Source: an uncultured Flavobacteriaceae bacterium
GTDB taxonomy: Bacteria; Bacteroidota; Bacteroidia; Flavobacteriales; Flavobacteriaceae
Assembly (NCBI GenBank): GCA_947493175.1
Contig: CANLQD010000002.1
Span: forward strand, 1 to 64,000
Length of the DNA: 64,000 nucleotides
Direction: 5' to 3'
Position numbers and translations under genes: made by a program. Shown in pieces: positions 45,560 to 54,112 of the stretch (position 1 is its first letter; every line of letters starts with the position of its first letter). Below the pieces are notes generated by a model, which was not told the origin of the DNA, ran no database searches, and saw nothing but the letters and a program-made list of their open reading frames with translations.

Positions 45560-45997
45560 TTATAGCAGCCATTTTTTTCGGATGGCACTGCGGGCAAACA
45601 ACACCAAAGCAATACCTACCACAACAATCATAATGGGCATGCCCATAGCTTCGTTCCCCATGACCTCGAAGGTGTTGCTTAGAAAGAAAAGATAGGTCTG
45701 TTGGGCCAGAATGCCCAATAATGACAAAAATAGCATTGAAAGAGCCCATCTTTTGCGTAATAAAAGGGCAATACACCCCAAAGCACCTGCAAATACGGCA
45801 ATGGCAAACGCTGCAGTTACCCAAGCCGGCCGGCTCTCATAAAGTTGTCTTTGTGCTTCAGTGAGGGCAGCCCGAACCTCATCTGTCATAAAGGCCTCTG
45901 CCAGATAAGCGTAAACTCCTAAGAGGTTCCACACAAGGGCCAAGGCACTAACGACCCAGAACCAAACAGGAGGTTTTATCTTTACTTTTGTTTCCAT
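45560..45997 (-). CDS. Small membrane protein, unknown
   Basis: 145 residues with four membrane helices: FWVVSALALVWNLLGVYAYL, AWVTAAFAIAVFAGALGCIALLL, MLFLSLLGILAQQTYLFFL and MPIMIVVVGIALVLFA. Short related proteins are widespread in Bacteroidota, sometimes loosely labelled sugar transporters, but no function can be read from sequence. It has a good promoter (46029-46059, minus strand). Confidence 0.72.
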   Translation of the reverse strand: METKVKIKPPVWFWVVSALALVWNLLGVYAYLAEAFMTDEVRAALTEAQRQLYESRPAWVTAAFAIAVFAGALGCIALLLRKRWALSMLFLSLLGILAQQTYLFFLSNTFEVMGNEAMGMPIMIVVVGIALVLFARSAIRKKWLL

Positions 45998-46028
45998 AAG
46001 ATGTTGGTTTAGTTATAGTTGCTTTCGA

Positions 46029-46059
46029 TAAAAGTAAAAAAAAACAATTTGACAACAAA
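46029..46059 (-). promoter_or_regulatory. Promoter for the 145-residue membrane protein
   Basis: On the minus strand TTTG (46056-46059), a 19-base spacer, then TACTTTTA (46029-46036), 31 bases before the ATG. It is identical in both boxes to the his and ilv promoters. Confidence 0.65.
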
Positions 46060-46078
46060 AAGCCTCAATAATTAGAGA

Positions 46079-46867
46079 ATGAAAAAAGAAAGAAGTTATT
46101 ATTTGGTGAAAATGCAATTTCTGGGGTTTAGATACAGTGGTTGGCAGAAACAACCAAATCAAAAAACAGTTGAGGGCATGGTTGTGAAGACCCTTCGTTT
46201 TATCCTTCCGAATCGCAACTTCAAAGTCTTGGGAAGCAGTCGCACTGACGCTAAGGTGTCTGCTTTGAGCTTTGCTTTTGAGTTGTTTTTAGAGGGAATT
46301 CCCATAACGGACCTATCTGATTTCACAGAACTGTTCAATAGAAACCTTCCTGCTGATATCAAAGTAATGGATATGAAAGCGATAGATGGTAATTTCAATA
46401 TCATTCAAGATGGAAAGCGCAAAGAATATGTGTATCTCTTTTCCTTTGGAGAAAAAAGCCATCCCTTTTGTGCCCCCTTTATGGCCAATATTTTGGATTC
46501 CTTGGATATTGAACTCATGAAAAAGGCAACATCTTTGTTTGAAGGCTCCCACGATTTCACCACATACACGGCCCGAGTAAGGGGTCAGGCGCAAACGGTA
46601 CGTCATGTAGCGTACTGTTTTATTGAACCGAACACCCTACTCACTGCAAATTTTTTCCCCGAAGAAAGTTATGCGTTGCATATAAGTGCCCAGGGGTTTC
46701 TTCGCTATCAAGTGCGCATGATTATGGGTGCGTTGATTGAGCTGGGAAAAGGTAGACTGAGCTATGCCGATATTGAACAATCGTTACAACCTGGAAATCA
46801 GCAAAAATTAACCTATGTAGCACCTGGTTCCGGTCTTCACTTAAATCAGTTGCAGTTTGATAATTAG
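46079..46867 (+). CDS. TruA-like tRNA pseudouridine synthase, divergent
   Basis: 262 residues of TruA fold: MQFLGFRYSGWQKQPNQKTVEGMV, active-site Asp57 in SSRTDAKVSA, HDFTTYTARVRG and the C-terminal QGFLRYQVRMIMGALIELGKG. The catalytic loop differs from the usual GRTDAGVHA (Ser, Lys and Ser replace Gly, Gly and His), which suggests a paralogue rather than the main TruA. The Asp is kept, so activity is likely but the target position may differ. Confidence 0.82.
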   Translation: MKKERSYYLVKMQFLGFRYSGWQKQPNQKTVEGMVVKTLRFILPNRNFKVLGSSRTDAKVSALSFAFELFLEGIPITDLSDFTELFNRNLPADIKVMDMKAIDGNFNIIQDGKRKEYVYLFSFGEKSHPFCAPFMANILDSLDIELMKKATSLFEGSHDFTTYTARVRGQAQTVRHVAYCFIEPNTLLTANFFPEESYALHISAQGFLRYQVRMIMGALIELGKGRLSYADIEQSLQPGNQQKLTYVAPGSGLHLNQLQFDN

Positions 46868-47041
46868 TAGCAAAGTCATTTAAACTTTTTCCATTCGCTA
46901 AAAATAGTCTCTAAATTGAAAATATTGATGCGCTGCTGTCAAGGAGCCGTTCTTGGGTACAAATAGACCATACGCTGGGCCTTTTAACCAACTATCCTGA
47001 ACAGCTCCCTACTTTTTGTATCTTGTAACAAACTAACGACC

Positions 47042-47917
47042 ATGCCATATTGGGCCTACATCACCCTTCTCGTACTTGGTGTCTATAGCACTGTGAGCGT
47101 TTTGTTGTATTTTCTGCAGGATTTTATCATGTTCAAGCCAGAAAAGCTGCCGAAAGATTTTCAATTTCATTATGAAAATCAAGAAATCGAAGAATACAAT
47201 ATAGAAACAAGGGATGGAGCAATCATTAACGGACTCCGATTCAAAACGCAACGGCCGAAAGGGGTCGTTTTTTATCTAAAGGGAAATTCCAAAAGTATCA
47301 AGGGCTGGGGTAAATTCGCCGTCGATTTTACCCGCCATGGTTATGATGTCATCATGGTCGATTACCGGGGTTTTGGTAAAAGCACGGGAAGGCGCACCCA
47401 GAAAGCGATCAAACGTGATCTTCAGGTGGTGTACAATAAGCTTAAGGAAAATGTAAAGGAATCCTATATTATATTATACGGTCGTTCATTGGGTTCTGGC
47501 TTTGCTACCAAACTGGCATCTATGAACAACCCAAGAATGCTCATTTTAGATGCACCCTACTATAGTTTAAGTAAAGTGGCAAAGAAGTACATTCCCTTTA
47601 TGCCATTGTCTCTCTTGATCAAATTTCCGATGCCCACCTACAAATGGCTCAAATATGTAAATTGCCCCGTACATATTATTCATGGTACCGATGACAAATT
47701 AATTCCTTACAAAACCAGTGTAAAGCTTTCAAAAATAAAGCCGAAACTTACCCGATTGTACACGGTCATTGGTGGTGGACATAAAAACTTGAATACCTTT
47801 GAATCCTATCATAAAATGCTGACCGAAATTGTTACATCGAAACCGAAAGCGGTAAATTTGGAAGGTTCCAGCATTCACGTAAAACATTCATCCAAACGCA
47901 TTAATGAAAAGATTTAA
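47042..47917 (+). CDS. Membrane-anchored alpha/beta hydrolase, first of tandem pair
   Basis: 291 residues: an N-terminal membrane helix (residues 5-25), then alpha/beta hydrolase fold with nucleophile GRSLGSG, acid in HGTDDKLIP and His in GGGHKNLNTF. The strand before the oxyanion site reads FYLKGNS where the second copy has YFHGNS. It overlaps the next, related gene by 14 bases, a clear tandem duplication. Confidence 0.85.
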   Translation: MPYWAYITLLVLGVYSTVSVLLYFLQDFIMFKPEKLPKDFQFHYENQEIEEYNIETRDGAIINGLRFKTQRPKGVVFYLKGNSKSIKGWGKFAVDFTRHGYDVIMVDYRGFGKSTGRRTQKAIKRDLQVVYNKLKENVKESYIILYGRSLGSGFATKLASMNNPRMLILDAPYYSLSKVAKKYIPFMPLSLLIKFPMPTYKWLKYVNCPVHIIHGTDDKLIPYKTSVKLSKIKPKLTRLYTVIGGGHKNLNTFESYHKMLTEIVTSKPKAVNLEGSSIHVKHSSKRINEKI

Positions 47918-48701
47918 AAAAATTGCCGTTGTACTAGGAATCTTATATAGTCTCTTGGTTGTTTTGGCATATAATTTTCAAGAGAAGCTTATATTTCTTC
48001 CCTCTAAAATGCCCATGAACCATCAGTTCGACTTTTGTCAGTCGTTCGAGGAGTTTAATTTGACCGCCAACGATGGGGCGAAACTAAACGCCGTACATAC
48101 CAAACAAGACAGTGCTAGGGGAGTAGTCCTCTATTTTCATGGCAACTCGGGAAACATTTCCCATTTGGGACATGTGGCAAATCTTATTAGTAGAAAAGGA
48201 TACGATGCGATTATGGTCGATTATCGTACCTATGGGAAAAGTACCGGGGCGATCAGTGAGGAAGCCTTAAAGAAAGATGCTCAACTCTTTTACAATCACG
48301 CACTGACAATGTATGATGAAGATGAGATAGTTTTATACGGACGGTCTTTTGGTACTGGGATCGCCACCGGATTGGCAGCAGAGAACGATCCTAAAAAACT
48401 GATTTTGGAGTCGCCCTTTTATAGTGCCGTGGAACTTGGGAAGCATCGGTTTCCTATTTTGCCGATTGATTGGTTGTCGCAGTACCGATTTCCCTCCAAT
48501 GAGTATGTGAGAAAAATCAACTGTCCCGTTTTTATCTTCCACGGTACCGAAGATGGTGTCATTCCCTTTGAACAGGCACGAAAACTTTTTGCAGCCATAC
48601 CCGGCGACACGAAAAAGTTTTACAAGGTCGATGGGGCGGGCCATAATTACCTTCAAGATTTCGAAGAATTCAAAATTGGGATCGAGGAAGCGTTTAATTG
48701 A
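47904..48701 (+). CDS. Membrane-anchored alpha/beta hydrolase, second of tandem pair
   Basis: 265 residues, similar along its length to the preceding protein (EKLIFLPSKMP, VVLYFHGNSGNISHLG, MVDYRTYGKSTG). Nucleophile GRSFGTG, acid HGTEDGVIP, His GAGHNYLQDF: a full catalytic triad. N-terminal membrane helix. Family: DUF/BEM46-like serine hydrolases with unknown substrates. Confidence 0.87.
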   Translation: MKRFKKIAVVLGILYSLLVVLAYNFQEKLIFLPSKMPMNHQFDFCQSFEEFNLTANDGAKLNAVHTKQDSARGVVLYFHGNSGNISHLGHVANLISRKGYDAIMVDYRTYGKSTGAISEEALKKDAQLFYNHALTMYDEDEIVLYGRSFGTGIATGLAAENDPKKLILESPFYSAVELGKHRFPILPIDWLSQYRFPSNEYVRKINCPVFIFHGTEDGVIPFEQARKLFAAIPGDTKKFYKVDGAGHNYLQDFEEFKIGIEEAFN

Positions 48702-48737
48702 ACTCGTCCTGAGTTAAATGGGAAACTTCTTTTATAA

Positions 48738-49475
48738 ATGATCGGTATAGATATAAACTGCGATGTGGGCGAGGGAGTCGGAAACGAGAAGCTATTGCTC
48801 CCGTTGATTTCTTCCTGTAACATTGCTTGCGGCGAACATGCGGGAGATAGGGAGACAATGCAACAAGTGGTGCAATTTGCAAAGAGGCATCGAGTGCGAA
48901 TAGGTGCGCACCCATCCTATCCAGACCGTCTTAATTTTGGAAGACGTTCTATGCAGTTGTCAGAAGAAGCATTGACCGAAACGGTCCGGTCACAAATTTT
49001 GACATTACAATCAGTTTTGGCAAAAGAAGAGGCGTCATTGCACCATATTAAACCACATGGTGCCCTGTACAATGACTTGGCTACGAATGAGACACTCTCA
49101 AATACATTTTTGACCGCTATTTCTGATTTCAAGGAAGCGGTGTATCTCTATGTTCCTTTTGGGTCGATCGTCCAACAGGTAGCCAGGAAGGAAGGTTTTC
49201 GAATAAAAGTGGAGGCTTTTGCCGATCGTAATTATAACGATGATTTAAGTTTGGTCTCTCGGAAAACGGTAGGTGCTGTTATTTCAAATCCTCAGCGAGT
49301 GTTGGAGCATCTTGTGCAAATGGTAAAGAACAGACAGTTATTGACCGTTTCGGGGGCATTGGTTCATATGAGTGCCGATACCTATTGTATTCACGGTGAT
49401 ACCGAAAATGCTTTGCAAATAATGACGTATCTTTCAGAGCAGTTACCAAAGCATCATATCCAAATTAAAAAGTGA
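48738..49475 (+). CDS. pxpA: 5-oxoprolinase subunit A
   Basis: 245 residues of LamB/YcsF family: GIDINCDVGEGVGNEK, SSCNIACGEHAGDRETM, RIGAHPSYPDRLNFGRR, HIKPHGALYND and EAFADRNYNDDLSLV. With PxpB and PxpC it cleaves 5-oxoproline to glutamate using ATP. Followed by pxpB with a four-base overlap. Confidence 0.95.
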   Translation: MIGIDINCDVGEGVGNEKLLLPLISSCNIACGEHAGDRETMQQVVQFAKRHRVRIGAHPSYPDRLNFGRRSMQLSEEALTETVRSQILTLQSVLAKEEASLHHIKPHGALYNDLATNETLSNTFLTAISDFKEAVYLYVPFGSIVQQVARKEGFRIKVEAFADRNYNDDLSLVSRKTVGAVISNPQRVLEHLVQMVKNRQLLTVSGALVHMSADTYCIHGDTENALQIMTYLSEQLPKHHIQIKK

Positions 49476-50206
49476 ACACCTTCCCTATTTCTATACGACC
49501 CTTTGGTCTGCACGCTATTTTGATCGAGTGGCCGAATATGGTGGAATCTGCGATTTTGGATGACATTCTTCAATTTACCGAATACCTAAAAACAAAGATG
49601 GGGCAGCAGCAATGGGAGTTTGTACCTGCCTATAACTCATTGACCTTGATCAAACGAGGCGACACTATCGATTTTGACAAATACACTATCGAATTGCAGG
49701 AAATATACCGTGAAAAGAAAACTTTTCCTAAGAAGGAGAAATTTCTTTGGAGGCTGCCCGTATGTTATGATCCTGAATTTGGCATCGATTTGGCCGAAGT
49801 TGCAGATCGCTTGCAAATTAAGGTTCCCGAGTTGATTGCCATGCATACGGGTAACACCTATATTGTTTATGGCATTGGTTTTTTGCCTGGCTTTATGTAC
49901 TTGGGCGGGCTAACCGCCGCTTTGGAGATTCCAAGAAGGGCAACGCCCCGTTTAAAGGTGGCCAAAGGTTCAGTAGGTCTCGCCGGTCGTCAAACGGGTA
50001 TTTATCCGCAGGAATCCCCTGGTGGGTGGAATATCATCGGCAATTGTTCCGTACCTATTTTTGATGCCACCAAAGACCGGCCCTGTTTCGTTAGTGTGGG
50101 TGACCGTATTCAATTCTATGCCATATCAAGGGCCGAATATGAACTGCACAAAATTGAGGGAGAGGTCGGAATTTATCAAGTTGAAAAAATCAAGTGGGAT
50201 GCTTAA
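49472..50206 (+). CDS. pxpB: 5-oxoprolinase subunit B
   Basis: 244 residues, GTG start overlapping the pxpA stop (GTGA). Motifs of the family: VCYDPEFGIDLAEVA, GFLPGFMYLGGL, PRRATPRLKVAKGSVGLAGRQTGIYPQESPGGWNIIG. Formerly called allophanate hydrolase subunit 1-like or KipI-like. Kinase-type partner of PxpC. Confidence 0.95.
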   Translation: MNTFPISIRPFGLHAILIEWPNMVESAILDDILQFTEYLKTKMGQQQWEFVPAYNSLTLIKRGDTIDFDKYTIELQEIYREKKTFPKKEKFLWRLPVCYDPEFGIDLAEVADRLQIKVPELIAMHTGNTYIVYGIGFLPGFMYLGGLTAALEIPRRATPRLKVAKGSVGLAGRQTGIYPQESPGGWNIIGNCSVPIFDATKDRPCFVSVGDRIQFYAISRAEYELHKIEGEVGIYQVEKIKWDA

Positions 50207-51038
50207 AGTGCTGAAATCAGGGTTTTTCACATCGGTACAGGATAGGGGAAGGCTGGCATACCGGGATAGCGGTGTTCCCATCTCTGGCGTGATGGATGAT
50301 CATACCGTTAGGCAAATCAATAGATTGTTAGAAAACAACGAGAAAGCCGCGGTTTTAGAGGTAACGATGACCGGCCCCACCTTATTGTTCGAAGAAACGA
50401 CCCATATAGTGCTTGGAGGGGCAAAAATGTCGGCAACCTTGAACAACTTACCTATAGATAATCATAAGATATATCGTGTTGCCGAAGGTGATATTCTTTC
50501 CTACGGAAAATTGGAAAAGGGATTTAGGGCATATTTGGCGGTGAAGGATGGTTTTAAGTCTGAAACGGTGCTGGCAAGCACGTCGATGTACCTTCCAATA
50601 ACCTCAAAGAACCACCTCGAAGATGGTGATGTGGTAGGGTATGATGCCCATACCACCTTTGAACCGAAAATAACCGAGTATAAGACCGAAGACCTGTTGG
50701 ATGAAACGGTACTGGAGGTACATCAAGGACCAGAATATCAACTTCTGGTAGATAAACAGTTGGAAAAAATATTTTCTAGAGACTTCACGATCGCCAAAGA
50801 AAACAACCGGATGGCCTATCAATTGCAAGAAGCTATTCCCGGGCATGCACATTCCATGCTTACGTCCGCTACACTTCCCGGTACCGTGCAATTAACGCCG
50901 ACGGGCAAACTGATTATTTTGATGAAAGATGGGCAGACGACCGGTGGATACCCCAGAATATTACAACTATCCGACAAGGCAATAGCTATTCTCGCACAAA
51001 AAAAATTCGGGGATGGTATTTCGTTCAAAAAGGTGTAG
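50199..51038 (+). CDS. pxpC: 5-oxoprolinase subunit C
   Basis: 279 residues of the allophanate-hydrolase subunit 2 family: KSGFFTSVQDRGRLAYRDSGVPISGVMDDH, EVTMTGPTLLF, VHQGPEYQLL, QTTGGYPRILQLSDKAI. The frame is open further upstream inside pxpB, but the true start is ATG 50199, which overlaps the pxpB stop by eight bases (ATGCTTAA). Confidence 0.95.
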   Translation: MLKVLKSGFFTSVQDRGRLAYRDSGVPISGVMDDHTVRQINRLLENNEKAAVLEVTMTGPTLLFEETTHIVLGGAKMSATLNNLPIDNHKIYRVAEGDILSYGKLEKGFRAYLAVKDGFKSETVLASTSMYLPITSKNHLEDGDVVGYDAHTTFEPKITEYKTEDLLDETVLEVHQGPEYQLLVDKQLEKIFSRDFTIAKENNRMAYQLQEAIPGHAHSMLTSATLPGTVQLTPTGKLIILMKDGQTTGGYPRILQLSDKAIAILAQKKFGDGISFKKV

Positions 51039-51045
51039 GCTACTT

Positions 51046-51774
51046 TTACACTTTCTTGTAGACTGTTTCAAAGGGTACACGAAAACGTTCCGAGTAAATA
51101 CCCTGTTCGTCTCGTACCCCACAACCGATAACCATATTGATTTCGGCTCCCCAAGGCAATCCCAAAATTCCTTTGATACGACCCGTGTCGCTACCTTCCA
51201 TGGGGCAGGTGTCGTATCCAATGGCAGCCATACTGATCATAAAGTTCTGTGCGGCCAGACCTGCACTCTTATGCGCAACGATTCGCATATCTGACAACCG
51301 CACCTGCTTGTATATAGGTCGAAACAGACCAATAAGGTGGAATACAATGTACCGTATCCAACCTAATACCCCAAAAAAGTCGGTATAGATCGAGGGAATT
51401 ACCTTCTGATAATAGGCAAGAGCAAACTTCTCCCGCCTGCTATAATCGGACTTGGGTTTGGGGCCGATACTATCCTTAAGAAAGTCGACATTGGCCTTCG
51501 CCCGTTGATGCCACAAATCCTTACGGGCAACGACGACGACGAGTTGATTGGCCGTTTTTGCCGCATTTTGGCCCAAACATGCCCTGGTCATTTTTTTTAA
51601 GGTCCCGGTATCGGTAATATGATAGAACTCCCATAACTGTAGGTTGCTGCTGGTAGGTGCCAATACGGCATTTTGGATACACTGTTTTACCTTTTCATCC
51701 TGCAGTGCCACATCACTTTTGAACACCCTAACGGAACGTCGGTATTGTATGGCTTCGGTAACGATTTTTTCCAT
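51046..51774 (-). CDS. Nitroreductase-family protein
   Basis: 242 residues: RRSVRVFKSD near the N-terminus, AVLAPTSSNLQLWEFYHI, then DTCPMEGSDTGRIKGILGLPWGAEINMVIGCG, the FMN-binding pattern of nitroreductases. Converges with pxpC, seven bases apart. Substrate unknown. Confidence 0.88.
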   Translation of the reverse strand: MEKIVTEAIQYRRSVRVFKSDVALQDEKVKQCIQNAVLAPTSSNLQLWEFYHITDTGTLKKMTRACLGQNAAKTANQLVVVVARKDLWHQRAKANVDFLKDSIGPKPKSDYSRREKFALAYYQKVIPSIYTDFFGVLGWIRYIVFHLIGLFRPIYKQVRLSDMRIVAHKSAGLAAQNFMISMAAIGYDTCPMEGSDTGRIKGILGLPWGAEINMVIGCGVRDEQGIYSERFRVPFETVYKKV

Positions 51775-51800
51775 GAAATGGATTAAGTTGTTTTAGGGCG

Positions 51801-51830
51801 CAAAACTAGCTATTTTTAAACTGAACTCAA
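51801..51830 (-). promoter_or_regulatory. Promoter of nitroreductase gene
   Basis: On the minus strand TTG (51828-51830), a 19-base spacer, TAGTTTTG (51801-51808), 27 bases before the ATG. Confidence 0.5.
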
Positions 51831-51998
51831 GACGGGTTTATGGTAAACTTAGGGAACTGATTGTGCTGATGACCATCAAGGGAAGCCGTAGCGAACTTAG
51901 AAACGACCTCCCTTATTTTTCCCGTACACTTCATAGGTGAGTATCCTGAGGTCTCACATTAATGATATTGGTTTCAAGAAATTTTTGTGTAACCCATT

Positions 51999-52030
51999 TT
52001 TGGCAACTTCGGGTATTTAGGCTACTTTTA
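51999..52030 (+). promoter_or_regulatory. ilv operon promoter
   Basis: TTTG (51999-52002), a 20-base spacer, TACTTTTA (52023-52030). The same boxes as the his promoter. The leader ATG follows after four bases. Confidence 0.68.
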
Positions 52031-52034
52031 ATTC

Positions 52035-52082
52035 ATGAAATTCATAGTAGTATTCGATAGCATTGTTCTGGTGGTCCCGTAA
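52035..52082 (+). CDS. Branched-chain leader peptide (ilv attenuator)
   Basis: A 15-codon frame, MKFIVVFDSIVLVVP, in which eight residues are Ile, Val or Leu, including a terminal run IVLVV just before the stop. It lies between a promoter and a terminator upstream of ilvD, as expected for attenuation controlled by branched-chain aminoacyl-tRNA supply. Too short for normal gene finders. Confidence 0.8.
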   Translation: MKFIVVFDSIVLVVP

Positions 52083-52086
52083 AGGA

Positions 52087-52152
52087 CGATGCAGCTAGCT
52101 ATGGAATGTAAGGGCCTGTATCGATATCAATTGGATACAGGCCCTTGCTTTT
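52087..52152 (+). terminator. ilv attenuator: antiterminator and terminator
   Basis: Terminator: AAGGGCCTGTATC (52110-52122) pairs perfectly over 13 bases with GATACAGGCCCTT (52134-52146), followed by GCTTTTG. Antiterminator: CGATGCAG (52087-52094) pairs with CTGTATCG (52116-52123), eight pairs with one G-T. They exclude each other. The antiterminator's 5' arm begins five bases after the leader stop codon, so a ribosome at the stop would mask it. Confidence 0.78.
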
Positions 52153-52321
52153 GAAACCATTGAATATGATAATAATATGTGCTTATCTTTTTGTTTTACA
52201 GGCACTTAGATTAATTTAAAGTGAATTGGATTTAAACTGTGGTCATTTCGAAAAGAAACCAACTTTTTAAAACCCGATATATTTGATTAGAGAACTTGAA
52301 TATTGAAATACAAAGGCCTTC

Positions 52322-53998
52322 ATGGAATTGAATAAATACAGCAAAAATGTTACCCAAGACCCGACCCAACCGGCCGCACAGGCGATGCTATATGCCATTG
52401 GTCTTACGGAAGACGATTTGGCAAAACCGTTGATAGGTATCGGTAGTACCGGCTATGAAGGTAATCCCTGTAATATGCATTTGAACGACTTGGCAAAAGA
52501 AGTGAAGCAGGGAGTCAACCAGGGAGGTGCTGTAGGCTTGATTTTTAATACCATCGGTGTCAGTGATGGTATTTCAATGGGTACCTATGGAATGCGATAT
52601 TCCCTTCCGTCACGGGATATCATTGCCGATTCTATGGAAACGGTTGTACAGGCCATGAACTATGATGGGCTGGTTACGGTAGTAGGTTGTGATAAGAACA
52701 TGCCAGGAGCCTTGATGGCGATGATACGGTTAAATCGCCCGTCGGTATTGGTCTATGGCGGTACCATAGCCTCCGGATGTTATAAGGATAAGAAGTTGGA
52801 TGTCGTATCGGCTTTTGAAGCATGGGGCGAGAAAGTGGCAGGGACAATGAGTGAGGAAGACTATAAAAGTGTAATTCAAAATGCCTGTCCGGGTGCAGGA
52901 GCGTGCGGAGGCATGTATACGGCCAATACCATGGCGTCGGCGATAGAAGCACTCGGAATGGCCATGCCCTATAATTCCTCCAATCCGGCCTTAGGTCCGG
53001 AAAAAAAGACCGATTGTCTCAATTCGGGAAGAGCATTGGAGCATCTGCTTAAGAATGATATCAAACCAAGCGATATTATTACGCGAAAGTCGTTTGAAAA
53101 TGCAGTGCGATTGTTAACCCTATTAGGGGGATCTACGAATGCCGTATTGCACTTTTTAGCGATTGCCAAGGCGGCCGATGTGGATTTTACCTTGGACGAT
53201 TTTCAGAAAATAAGTGATACGACACCTTTTTTAGCAGATTTAAAACCTAGTGGAAAGTTTCTCATGGAAGACCTGCATCGTGTTGGCGGTACTCCTGCGG
53301 TGATGAAATTTATGTTGGACAATGATATGTTGCATGGTGATTGTCTGACTGTTACAGGTAAAACAGTAGCAGAGAATCTATCGGAGCTATCTGGCCTTTC
53401 CGAAGGCCAACAAGTGGTAAAACCCCTGAATGCCCCTATTAAGGAAACCGGGCATTTACGAATCTTATACGGCAACCTTGCCGAAGAAGGTGCCGTAGCC
53501 AAAATAACCGGGAAAGAGGGACTTCATTTTACGGGAACTGCCAAAGTCTATGACGATGAATTCAAGGCAAATGCCGGAATCGGCAGAGGGGAAGTCAAGA
53601 AAGGAGATGTGGTCGTTATTCGATATGAAGGCCCTAAGGGTGGACCCGGAATGCCCGAAATGTTGAAGCCTACGGCAGCAATTATGGGAGCCGGGTTGGG
53701 AAAAGATGTTGCCCTGATTACGGATGGACGATTTTCGGGAGGTACCCATGGTTTTGTAGTAGGCCATGTGTGCCCCGAAGCTCAGGAAGGCGGTACGATT
53801 GCCTTGTTACAGGATGGCGATGTGATTACCATTGATGCAGAGAAGAATACGATTTCAGTGGATTTAACTGATGAAGAATTGGCAGAGAGAAGAAAAAAAT
53901 GGGTACAACCTCCACTGAAAGTTAAAAGAGGAAGCCTTTATAAATATGCAAAAATGGTGGCCTCTGCATCAAAAGGTTGTGTCACTGACGAGTTATAA
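52322..53998 (+). CDS. ilvD: Dihydroxy-acid dehydratase
   Basis: 558 residues, standard. Iron-sulfur cysteines in [13 protein letters not shown] and [18 protein letters not shown], plus [27 protein letters not shown] and [21 protein letters not shown]. Dehydrates dihydroxy acids to 2-oxo acids for Ile, Val and Leu. First gene after the attenuator. Confidence 0.97.
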   Translation: MELNKYSKNVTQDPTQPAAQAMLYAIGLTEDDLAKPLIGIGSTGYEGNPCNMHLNDLAKEVKQGVNQGGAVGLIFNTIGVSDGISMGTYGMRYSLPSRDIIADSMETVVQAMNYDGLVTVVGCDKNMPGALMAMIRLNRPSVLVYGGTIASGCYKDKKLDVVSAFEAWGEKVAGTMSEEDYKSVIQNACPGAGACGGMYTANTMASAIEALGMAMPYNSSNPALGPEKKTDCLNSGRALEHLLKNDIKPSDIITRKSFENAVRLLTLLGGSTNAVLHFLAIAKAADVDFTLDDFQKISDTTPFLADLKPSGKFLMEDLHRVGGTPAVMKFMLDNDMLHGDCLTVTGKTVAENLSELSGLSEGQQVVKPLNAPIKETGHLRILYGNLAEEGAVAKITGKEGLHFTGTAKVYDDEFKANAGIGRGEVKKGDVVVIRYEGPKGGPGMPEMLKPTAAIMGAGLGKDVALITDGRFSGGTHGFVVGHVCPEAQEGGTIALLQDGDVITIDAEKNTISVDLTDEELAERRKKWVQPPLKVKRGSLYKYAKMVASASKGCVTDEL

Positions 53999-54112
53999 AA
54001 TACAGAACGGGGGAGTAGGATACGCAAGTTTTGGTTCCCCATCAAATAGGAAAGTTTGGCATTTTTTAGGTGTTGAATTTGCATGTGATATTTGAATTAG
54101 AGTTTATAGCAA

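Larger units (their letters stand above)
51775..52321 (+). other. ilv operon leader region
   Basis: A 547-base gap holding the ilv promoter, leader peptide and attenuator, listed separately, and the nitroreductase promoter on the other strand. A second -7 box (TATATTTG, 52278-52285) lies 36 bases before ilvD and may give basal expression past the attenuator. Confidence 0.75.

Noticed and set aside
45358..45612. 84-codon frame on the minus strand
   Set aside because: Overlaps the end of the membrane-protein gene in another frame, has no domain or signal features and an unnatural composition; most likely noncoding.
50022..50198. Longer N-terminus for PxpC
   Set aside because: Lies inside pxpB in another frame; the family start is ATG 50199.
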